A stretch of DNA of 64,000 nucleotides, taken from NCBI RefSeq assembly GCF_026151205.1, contig NC_087082.1, positions 17,639,401 through 17,703,400 of the forward strand, in the 5' to 3' direction. Each line of letters starts with the position of its first letter. Positions within the stretch are counted from its first letter, which is position 1. This document shows, in pieces, positions 15,601-27,600 of the stretch. The notes under the pieces were generated by a model. It was not told the DNA's origin. It searched no databases and was given only the letters and a program-made list of their open reading frames with translations. This DNA comes from Bolinopsis microptera. Lineage: Eukaryota > Ctenophora > Tentaculata > Lobata > Bolinopsidae. The position numbers and the translations under genes were made by a program.

Positions 15601-18600
15601 AACTTTAAACTTACTTGCTGGACAACAAACGCAGCCACGTCGTAATTCTCACAATAACTGCTGTGTAGAAGAGCTGGCAGGATGAGAGAAGGAAAAGAGC
15701 GCAGAGCTTCAGGATAGCTTTACAAATAAGAGGACCAGTAAATAAAATTGTCACAAGTGTTTCTCTCATTCACTTTCGATAAGACACAATGAAAATTCTT
15801 ACTTAACCATACGATTCGGAATTTTTCAACCGTTGAAGAATATCGGGCATTTTTCAGAATTTGGCCGCCAAATTTTGTTAAAGGCCTAACTTAAAATTCT
15901 AATACAAAACTTAAGGTCATGAGGCGATTCTACGTCGATTCTGAAAATTTCATGAAAAAATATTGAAACCCTATTGAGTTCTATTGTTTTGAGCGAAGTC
16001 AGTTTTGCAAATATCGCGAACTGATATATGGGCGATTTTGTTCATTTTTTGCAACTATTTGAACACAGAATCCACAGTTAGGTAGATATTGAGCTGATAA
16101 TCATAGAGAATGTGTAGTATAGGCTTACCTTCCATATAAAGTTGGTTTCATTCAAAAATATTGATATTTGACCAATTTATGGGCCAAAATCGATCAAATT
16201 TGGTGCGTATGCCCAAATATGGTCATATGGTTTTTGGCTCATAACTCAGTCATTTTTTGTCCAATCTTGATGAAAATTCATATACGAGTTCAGGGGACCA
16301 CTAGCTACAAAAAGAGCACCTAAAATTTGGGTTTTGGGCATGTTAAGGGTATTTGGCTAAATTGGGCCTGATTTGGACCAAATATGGGCGTGGCTGCCCC
16401 GCGGGCACCGTTTGGCGGTTGGGGTCCGGGACCCCCTCAAAAGTTCGGTCACCGGTCCTAGTTTGTTGGTTAACTGACTGCTATCTCGAAACTAAGTTTC
16501 ACAAAAAATCAGGGTGAACCCCCCCCCCCCCTTAAGGCATAAGGAAGCATTGTTGAGTTCTGAAACCAAGTTTAATCGATTTCTCGTGCAATTTTAGGTT
16601 AGGAGTGATCATCAAAATAAATTTTGAACAAAGTCGATATTTTGGTAAATTTCTAGCTTTCTGTCAGAAAATAAATCTTCATTCTATTAGGGGTAATTGG
16701 ATGTAACTACAGTACAGCTGTACTTACACCCACTTTCACAAGCATGCAAGCTCACCTGGTCCAAAGAGCGGGAAACGGAGAACGAGCTCTGGTGACGTCA
16801 TAGTCACGTGACCTCAGGCTCATAATCACGTGACCTCAGACCCAATCAATTGGGTTCTGGCCTGTTCAGCCCCCTGTCACCCGATCTTGAGGTGACGTAC
16901 GACAACTCGTTAACCCGATCGATGTCTGGAGGGCTGCAAATTTTCACATGCCAAACTCACAACGGTTTTTCGGAGTTGTGCGAGATGAAGACACATAGAG
17001 GCCGCAGAATTATGAGGACTACCAGATCCTGGTGGAACCTAAGCGATCCATGATATCACGACAGGCCCTAGTGGAACAGGAATGTAAAAACACGAGATTA
17101 GATCAGGAATATGAGTTAAGTTAGATTGGTAAGTCTCGGATACTTTCAAAGAAAAAGTATCATAGACTTAAAACGTATTATAGACTTAATTAAGTCACTG
17201 TGACGTTCGAGCACATAGATGTGATAGGTGCTTTGTTTTACACAGCGGAGAAAGATGTGTAGCATTATCTCGCCGAATATTTGCAGTTAATATAATTATT
17301 TTCTGAAATGTTTACAAATTTTTCAGGGGCATACCCAATACCCATTTACTCCACTGCCTTTTAGACTCTTAAAACACTTTGAGAAGTTGTTTGTAATTGA
17401 AATGTATTGAAACAAGAATCTTCAAATTCAAATATATATCCTAAGATTTACACACCTAAAATCCAAAAATGTATCCTTAACAAGAAACAATTACTATTTT
17501 TAATGGTCTTGCCCACTCTTAATTAAACTAGACGAAAATAATCTCATACTCAAACTTTAAAATTCCAGAAATACCAACATTCCAATGTCTCACAGCACAA
17601 GCCAGTACCAACATTCCAATATCTCACAGCACAAGCCAGTACGAGGTATGAACTGGGGAGGAGCTGCCATATCTAACGCTACCTGGTCAGGTCCCAAACT
17701 GTGTGACCTTCTCAACCACCTCGGCTGGGATGAGGAGAAGTACCCTGCTGTCAAACACGTCTGGGCTGACGGTTCGTACATTTAATTAGCTTTTAATTAG
17801 CTTTAATTAGCTTTTAACTAGCTTTTAAAATGTTTAGTTTCAATTTGACTTCATAGTATTTACACTTTTCAGTTTTGTGATATAGATATAGATTAATTTA
17901 TATTTCTGTTAAATATTAACTGCTGTTAATTAAATTTACGATCTTCATACGCCACTTTTGATGTGTAACAACAGTTTTAAAGTAAAAAAACGTCTAAGAC
18001 TTTCTCAAATCATAGGATTCCATAATTATAACGACATTCACAAAAATAACAACAACCAGTTAAGTGTCCACTTAAAACCAAATTATAAAAAGTGGCATTT
18101 TCTGTTTCATTTTAAATCATGTGAAATGCCTTCTGCCGAACAAGCAGTTTCTTAACTTCCTAAGAGTTCCTCTGATATACTTCATGTCTTATTTTTCACC
18201 TGAAATAACATACATAGATTCTTCATGATTGAACTAAAATATATCTTAAATGTTATTGGATTTTTACTCGGCAGAGTGAATAAAGCCCTCTCAGTAAAAA
18301 TTAAGTCCGTCCAAATTATAAATATAGAACAAAAATACCAAACTTACAAGACAAAACTCAATTTCTACCTACCTTATATTATAAGGAATCGATTAGCTGT
18401 AAATCTTTTTATCTGCCCCTCCAATTGTCTCCTCTTTGTATAGAGTATTCATCTGGAGTATCGTACAGACCCTCCACATCGTCATCCCAATCCTCTGTAT
18501 CCTTGTTACCCTCTTCAGCAACACTAGAAATGAGGTTCAGAGACGCCAGAGAGTGTAGCTGCAAGTGGTTGCTGTACGTTTTCTGGAGTTGGTTCTTCTG

Positions 18601-21600
18601 GGGTTGCAATTGAGTGCTGTACGTTTTCTCTAGTTTTTTCTTCTGAGGTTGGAGTTGAGTGCTGTATGTCATCTCTAGTTCTTTCTTATGGGGTTGGAGT
18701 TGAGTGCTGTAAGTCATCTCTAGTTCCTTCTTCTGGGGTTGGTTGTTAGCTAATTTATATATTGGAACATCCTCATCAGGTCCATTAGACTCAATTTGTA
18801 CAGAGAAGCGTTTGTTAAGCGCTGCTTTAAGTGCACCCGCATTTAAGTGAGTCTGCATTTTGGATAGGAGCTCCAAGTGAACACTCTTTCTCTTGTCACC
18901 TTGAGATAGGTTCTGTTCGGATGAAGAAGGTAGGTTGATTGGTTTGTTGTTACTTTGTCGCCTTTTTATGGGCTCCTCAGCTGTCACTAAGAACATTCTT
19001 CCTTGGAACTCTGTTATGTCATCATAGTGGCCTTGACTAAATCTCTCTTCTTCTTCTTCTTTATTTTGAGGTATGGGGATTTTATGCAGGAGAGAATAAG
19101 TCTCTTCCTCTTCTTCTTCATGGTTTCCTGACGAGCTGTTCTTTCTATCAACAGTATCATACATGGGTTCTAACTCTATCCGAGGGCGAGGGGTGACAGG
19201 GGGTTGTTTCTTCTTGTGACCACTACCAGTGCTGAAACGTCTATCCAGCCTAGCATAACTGTACTCAAACTCCTCGTCATCTTCTCTCTGGGTCTCTTCA
19301 TCACCTTCTCCCTGGCTCTCCTCGTCAATCTTGCTACCTTCATCAACTGACATGTTAATCTCGTCATAGAACGGATCAAGTCCGGGTGGTTCCTCTGAAG
19401 TAGACGGTGCAGACTCGCGAGGCTGTAGTCCCAGATGGAGGATCTCTGGTTTCTTCCGGACGGGTGCTTCCTCCGGGGGGATGTCTCCAGGGTTGGAGAG
19501 CAGTCTCTTCATCCGCTGGTAAGAGGATACTATCCCCTTTTTCATCGATAAGACGAACCCGAAACTGCTTAATAGATGCCTGTTCTTTTAATAGATGCGT
19601 TAGGACGGATTGTCTTTCTATCAAGTATGTTGCCTATCACCAGAAGCGATCATCCCAATAATACCTATCACTGTGATGGTTTGAAATCGCAAATAAAACA
19701 GAACGCTACTAATATGGCAACTCCACAATAAAATGTACAAAGAAAAGAACACGTGTACCTATACTACTGAAGATCAAGGGAAGGTACAGAGAAAGTACAA
19801 TCAGTCGGGATCAGGGTTTCATGTTATCTACTCAACGGATTATTTCGTAACATAACTTTGTTCTGATGCTGAGTGGCCGAGTGAATCATCAATACACCCT
19901 TCTAACTTCAAACACGTTACTTGTTGTCAAAAACAAAAGTTGTTATAGATATTATATAAAATGTGATTTGTATATAAAAAGATATTGTAAGTCTCGTGAA
20001 ACTGAAAGGTGAAGCAATCTGCAATTCTAATACAACCTTTCGTATCAGCTATATGTTTCCATAAATTCACTAGCCTTCAGTTTGATATAATATATTTGCT
20101 TATTGGCTGATTTAACATTGTACGACATGGTCCAAGTTTTAAATGTTAGATTATAATTTTTAAGATCCACCTTCTACGGCACACTGTGCCGGGCACAGTT
20201 CCACTTGGCCAGAATTAAAGATGTGATTTTTTGCAAATCGTTTTTCCTGTACAACCCAAAGTAATCAAAATTGATTATAGAAGGTTTTAAGAGGATAAAA
20301 CTTTCATCATCGGTTTTTTAGAATGTCACAACAAGTTACAAGCTTATTAATTTTCAAGAATTATTTTAACAAACAATAGATAACAATAATATGATGTACG
20401 ATACTTGTGACACTCATTAATAATCCAAATCTCAGATAACTAAGAATTAGTCATTTAAAAAAAAATCAAAAACAAAAAAGTCAAGCAGTCTCTCTAATTA
20501 ATGATTATTACAAAATTTCTTGCACGATTTGACGTAAAAAATATCGAAGAAATAAAATAATTAGCAGGCTCTAAAACTGATCAATATGTCTACTTTAATC
20601 TGTATGATTAATTAGATTAATTATTAGTATAATAGATATATTAGCATTAATATACGAAATTATCAAAAATAACGCTCAAACGTTCACTATTACTATATAA
20701 ACTCGAACATATCGTTTTTAGCCGTCAAATGTGTGTTTATTTATAAAGCTAAAACTTGTTACAGGAATAAACCATTACAGGAATAAACCATTACATATCA
20801 AAATCAGTAGTATAGGTAGCAAATCACAAAGATAAATGTTAGTTTGTAAAGGCTTCTTTCTTTCCGAAATTAAATCTGATATAAACCGTCCTTATCATCC
20901 GCATCTTCTTCTAAGATCTATCACTCCGTGTCAGATGGGTTCCTGGAATTATTATCGAAATTATGGAAATTATTCTTTCTGTTCATGACTCTTATAAGCT
21001 TCATACTTATGTCCAAAGACCAACATGTTTAATTGTAGTGAAGTTGTAAACATTAACAGTCCCCTAGTAAAAACATGCTAAATTTATAACCGCGATATTA
21101 TACAAGTCCTACCTCAGTCCCAAGTTCATCTTGAAGCAAATACCCCCATCCTCCCCTGCTTCAAGTTCCTTATCTACCAGTGCTGTTCCTCTTATCACCG
21201 TCAACTCATCTGGTATTTCGTACGGATCCTCCTCACTGCTTTCCTCCTCACTGCTTTCCTCCTCTGGAGTGTTGTCAGGACCTCCACTTCTGTTCAATAC
21301 AGAGTAGCAGTCTTCTTCAGATGGTGTTTTATCTGAACTGGAGTTGATGTGGTTTATCATATTGTACTCCTCATCAGCAGTATCCCTGAAATGTTACAGA
21401 GTTAAAGTTGTTGTTTAGGCTTTAGAACATTGACAATCCTGAATGGATCATCCAGATCTGACATCGCCGCATTAAAGTGATAATTCTACTAAATTTATAA
21501 AACTTAATTGATCTCCCACCTCAGTTCATCTGGAACTTCGTAGATCTTATCTTCACTCCTCAGTGTCTCTGTCTCCTCAGAGTCTCCAATCACAGCGAGC

Positions 21601-24600
21601 TCGTCTGGCACTTGGTACGGATCTTCAACATCCTCACTAACACTTAGCTCCAGAGGTTTGGTGATACGTTTTGATAGGGTCTCCAGCTCTAGATGGGTAC
21701 TATATCTTTGCAGGTTGGAGCAGGTATTCATTGTGGTGTGGTACCGTGGAGCATCTTCTCCTTGTGCAGTTAAACTGATACTTTTATTGTATGGGGGGTT
21801 TGTCAGGTTTTGAACTGATTGCTTGTTCTGGTTGAGCTCTAAAATGCAACTGTTCCGCTTTTTCGATGCCTCCCTTATGTTTCTTTTACGCAGATCTTCT
21901 TTTTCACTTGACATTTTGTTTCCGTGCAGCAGCGAATAATTATTTTCCTCGTTCTCCATGTCAATTATGGCTGCACCCTGGCTTTGCTCGATTGTACTGT
22001 ACTCCCCACTAATTTCAGTACTGGATTGCCCTACGAGAAACTTCAGATTATGAGAAGGTTGCTGGATCGAAGTCTGGTTCAACTGTAGTGTACAACTATA
22101 AGTGGAAAGATCTCCCAAAGATCTTTGTGTAGCCGGTTCAGGATTCCTCAACATTCCATCATCATTTCCAGCTCCACATTGTTTCACTTTGTGTACGACA
22201 ATGTTACTTTGTGCTGCATGAGAATTAATCATTCCTTTGAGCTCTGTCAGATCATCATAATGGCTGTCACTATCTTCATCATCAATCAGATTGCTTGGTT
22301 TAGTGTTCTGAAGAGTGTTCTGAAGAGTGATGACGTCTGAAAAGTTAGCATCCTCTGGGCATGGTGGTTCACTGATCCTAGTCTCAACAACACAGATTGT
22401 GTCGTACGTACCATCTGCTTCAAGATCAGTCTTTGGAGGTGCAGATGGCTCCGATCCCTTGCAACTGCTTGCTTTTTCTAGAATTGTGTCATGGTTAGCT
22501 GGTTTGTATTTATTGTACTGATTGTTTTGGTGCTTTGAAGGATTCTTTATACTAGCTATATCATCATACATATCGTCAGTTTCTGCGTCAGAATATGACT
22601 CAGCAGCTTTTTCTTTACTCTGAAAATGTACACTAATTTTCTTGTCATCTTCAGTGCAAGGAAACGTCTCTTTGACTGTGCAGCGTTTTTGTACTTTATT
22701 CTTTACGATTATAAGCACTATAACAGCAGCGACTAATGCAGATACCGATATTCCTATTACGATCTTCCATTTTTTGGGTCTTTTATCATCCTGGTGACTA
22801 GCATTAGCAATTAATGGATTTACCATATTATTTGATAAAGCCATGTCTGACGAAACTGCCCCTTTCGTATCTTTACCTGTCGTATTCTCTGCTGTTGTGC
22901 TCTTTTCTGTCGCATTTTCTGCTGTTGTGTTCTTTTCTGTCGCATTTTCTGCTGTTGTGCTCTTTTCTGTCGTATTCTCTGCTGTTGTGCTCTTTTCTGT
23001 CGTATTCTCTGCTGTAGTGCTCTTTTCTGTCGTATTCTCTGCTGTTGTGCTCTTTTCTGTCGTATTCTCTGCTGTTGTGCTCTTTTCTGTCGTATTCTCT
23101 GCTGTTGTGCTCTTTTCTGTCGTATTCTCTGCTGTTGTGCTCTTTTCTGTCGCATTTTCTGCTGTTGTGCTCTTTTCTGTCGCATTCCATGCTGTAGTGC
23201 TCTTTTCTGTCGTATTTTCTGCTGTTGCGATCCTATCTGTCGTATTATTTCCAATACATTCGAGTCGGTGATTTATCTCTTTACGGAGGTTCTGATAAAT
23301 GTTCCAATCTTCATTGTACACGTCCCACGCGTTCTTCTCATTTCTTTGCAATGCAATGATCGCACGATTCCCAAAGTCATAATTAGACTTGCACTTTTCA
23401 TCTGTTAGCTGAAGGAATGCCTGAACAAACTCCCTTTGTATTATCATCCAGTCTACCTGAACACCTATCATGGCTCTGATACTTCTGTCATTTGACGTTA
23501 CGTCCAGTTGTTGCAGATTTATTATTTTGTTTAATTCCTTTTCAAGCTGATCCGCCATTACGTTATCTGATAAGAGTGTTTCAACTTTCTTTACGATGTT
23601 CTTCTGATCTTCAATCATCTCATTTGCTCTCAACCTCAAAGTGTTCTTTCTGTCGGTAGCAATAACGAGCTGACCACTACCACCATCTTTTGATCCACCA
23701 TTATCTTTTCGTTCATAGCTCTCAGTCACTATTACTAAAACTAAAAACCACAAAAATGGACAACTCATACGAAACAAAATCAAAGCCCGGATAAAAATTA
23801 GCGCGCCTCGGCCTCAATTAACCTTGAAGGTAGAACTGCTTCCGTAAAAGAAAGACGTGTAAATGTGTAAAGGTACTTTACTACTGAACCTTTCCCTAGT
23901 ATTTCATTTATAAAAGTATTGAACATGTTGTACTTATCAACTCATCGTCAAATTTCGATCCTGCGAGTTAATATGTTACTTGTTACCAACTCCTCAACGT
24001 AAGTTCGATATATTATTATTATTAAAGCATTTGGCCCAGTCAAAAACGTTTCAGTTGTATATCTTTTACGGTTTTTGCGGAAAGTCGCGTTAAAGTTGAT
24101 GCCGTTGTGTCAGTAAAGGGGTACGGAACCCTCCATATTTATCGTCTCGCTTTATATATAGTAAGATAGTAAGATTATTAAATACCTTGTATAGAAAATA
24201 TAAAGTGTTCAGACTGTGAGTCTGTGGTTCAGTATTTGACTACTGAGTCAGGTTCATATTATTTGTTCTTTGTTCACAGATCTGAGAAGCGCAGTGATCC
24301 GAGACACACTGCTTTTGATAACTGCACTCAAAATAGGACAAAGGTATAAGAAGACTTTTTTTTTGAGAACAAAAGATGAGAATGAAATAATTTCTTTGAA
24401 ATAAAATGGCAATCACAAATTGTGATTCACAAATTGTGATTCACAATTATACAATCACCTCTAAAATAGTGGAAGACAATAGATATTCGTTGCACGAGCA
24501 GAGTTTCATTTTGAAAGTTCAGATAAAACATTCCCACACGACACATTAATAAACAATTAAAATGCTAATTCATACGTAATAATTCATATTTCCTGCCCTA

Positions 24601-27600
24601 ACTCAAATCAATAAAAGTGATCTAACAAAAAATTCTCTACATTGTCCCTTGTTACAGAAACATATTTCAACGTTCAACTTTACGTAAGTTGTTGAGAATG
24701 CAATGGAGTGCTGTTTGCTCACTTTTTTAGTGTAATAGATACACACTCACAGATTAGATTTCACCTGAAACATGATTATAATATTTCATTATTTTGTGAT
24801 TAAATCATATCCATTAGGCCGACGATTAATTACACAGATCTCACTCTGATATAAAAACCTAAGTTTAAAACATATTTCACAGCTGGGCAATTCGCGATTC
24901 CTCATTTGTATTGTCCTAACTTACCTCCAAGTTAAGTTTTAGCTCCCCCTAGCTTCTCAATTCTTCCTCTATTTGGTATTGATCTTCAGCACCCTCTCCT
25001 TCACCTAAAGCGTCACCGTTACCGTCTGTTGTATCCCAGTCTAGCCCTAACAATACTGTTGTCATCATGTTCCGAGTAGATTGTTTCGTCAGGGTCTGAT
25101 TCAAGTCCAGATTGCTGCTGTATATTGAAGATCCTTCTTTGGGTGGCGTGTCACTCTTTATCAGATTAATTTCCCCTCTTTCATCCAGGTCGGTATCTTT
25201 AGTTACAATCTTTTTCTTGTCTGAATCCTCAGTAACTGCCTCCTCGCTTAAATAAAGTTTATGATCTGGACTAGATGTGCTGCACTTTTCCTCCGATGTG
25301 CTGCACTTTTCCTCAGATGTGCTGCACTTTTCCTCAAATGTGCTGCACTTTTCCTCAGATGTGCTGCACTTTTCCTCAGATGTGCTGCACTTTTCCTCAG
25401 ATGTGCTGTTTTGGTGCTTTGAAGGATTCTTCATACTAGCTATGTCATCATATTCATACATATCAGACTCGGTTTCATCGTCAGAATATGACTCAGCAGC
25501 TTTTTCTTTACTTGGACAATGTACGTCTATTTTCTTGTCAGCTACGCTGATTGACATGCTTGTGATGTAATCGTTTCGGTTCTCTGACTTTTTCATGGAA
25601 TCGTCAATGGTTATTGGATCGCTCTTACTGTTTTTCGGATCTTCAGTGCAAGGCAACGTCTCTTTGACAGTGAAGCGTTTCTGTGTTTTAATCTTAACGA
25701 TTATAAACACTATAACAGCAGCAATTAATACAGATACCGATATTCCTATTACGATCTTCAATTTTTTGGACCTTCTTTCATCTTTAAGATCTTGACGACT
25801 AGCATTATTTATCACTTGCAGTGCATTTACGCTTCCCATCTCTGTCGGAGCCATATGTACTGTATCGTTTTCTGTTCTATCCATTCCTTGTAAATTCTCG
25901 ACATGTTTGCTATCCGGATATTGTTCTTTAACACAGTTATGGTTTAAACGATGTTTTATCTCTTTGCGAAGGTTCTGATAGATTTTCCATCTTTTTTCAT
26001 ACACGTTCCAAGGGTTCTCATTTGGCGATGAAATGAAATCTGTATTCTCAAAGTCATTAGACTTGCACTTTTCATCTGTTAGCTCAAGGAATGCCTGAAC
26101 AACCTCCCGTTGTATTATCATCCAGTCTACCTGAACACCTATCATGGCTCTGATACTTCTGTCATTTGACGTTATGTTCGGTTGGTGCAGATTCTTTATT
26201 TTGTCTAATTCCTTTTCAAGCTGATTTTCCATTACGTTATCTGATAAGAGTGTTTCAACTTTCTTTACGGTGTTCTTCTGATCTTCAATCATCTCATTTG
26301 CTCTCAACCTCAAAGTGTTCCTTTTAATATCGAGCTGACTACTAACATTATCTTTTCGTTCATAGCTCTCAGTCACTATTACTAAAGCAAAAAACCACAA
26401 AAGTGTTCTACTCATACGAAACGAAATCAAAGCTCGGATAAAAATTAGCGCTCCTCAATTTATGTTGAAGGTACAACTGCTTCCATAAAAGAAAGACGTG
26501 CAAATGTGTAAAGATTCGTTACTACTGAACCTTTACCTAGTATTTCATTTATAAAAGTATTGAACATGCTGTACTTATCGTTAAATTTCGATCTTGCGAG
26601 TTAATATGTTACTTGTTACTAAATTCTCAACGTAAGTTCGATATAATAACTTACCCATCTTAATTAGAAGCTCAGTAGATAGTGCTACATATGAGGGATC
26701 CTCTTGCGCAATATGAATTCCCCCTCAGCATGTTAGTGGCTTATTGCTACTATTAAGTAGTAATAGCACATTGTGTAGAAAATATAAAGTGTTCAGACTG
26801 TGAGTCTGTGGTTCAGTATTTAACTACTGAGTCAGGTTCATATTATTTGTTCTTTGTTCACAGAACTAAGGAGCGCAGTGATCCGAGACACACTGCTTTT
26901 GATAACTGCACTAAAGATAGGACAAAGGTATAAGAAGATTTGAGAACAAAAAATGAGAATGAAATAATTTCTTTGAAATAATAATGGCAATCATTACATA
27001 GAATCATCTCTAAAACAATTAAATGCTCTATGGATATTCGTTACACGAGCGGAGATAAATCGTTTCCATATTATAATCAACAATCTAATTTTTTCTTCAT
27101 ACTGCAAGTTTTTATATCTGCCCTGACGCAAATCGATAAATGTGATCCAACAAAAAATTCTTTACATTGTCCCTTGTTACAGAAACATATTTCAACGTTC
27201 AACTTTTCGTAAGTTGTTGAGAATGCAAAGGAGTGCTGTTTGCTCACTTCTTTATGGTAATAGATACACACAGAGATTACATGCTGATTTTGGCCTGAAA
27301 CATAGTTTTGACATTCATTATTTGTGATTAAATCATTATATCCATTAGGTCGACGATTAATTACACAGATCTCACTCTGATATAAAAACCTAAGTTTGAA
27401 ACGTAGTTCACAGCTCTGCAATTCGCAATTCCTCATTTGTATTGTCTTTACTTACCTCCAAGTGAAGTTTTAGCCTCCCCTAGCTTCTCAATTCTCCCTC
27501 GATTTGGTATTGATCTTCAGCACCCTCTCCTTCACCTAAATCGTCACGGTTACCGTCTGTTGTATCACAGTCTAGCCCAGAGTCTGTTTCTAACAATACT

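Larger units (their letters stand above)
11656..17070. mobile_element. Mutator-like (MULE-type) non-autonomous transposon, 5.4 kb, in SUOX intron 6
   Basis: Long terminal inverted repeats of about 530 bp (11656-12186 and 16533-17070) start TAGGGCCTGTCGTGATATCA. A perfect 9-bp duplication GTGGAACAG flanks the element (11647-11655 and 17071-17079). Long TIRs with a 9-bp duplication are typical of Mutator-like elements; the assignment rests on these alone, since no transposase is recognisable inside. The interior holds a broken non-LTR retrotransposon fragment, direct repeats (12470-12620 with 15715-15855; 12916-13069 with 13131-13378; 13071-13132 with 15612-15676) and a copy of the micro-element. 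The two TIRs remain closely similar, suggesting a fairly recent insertion. Confidence 0.85.
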
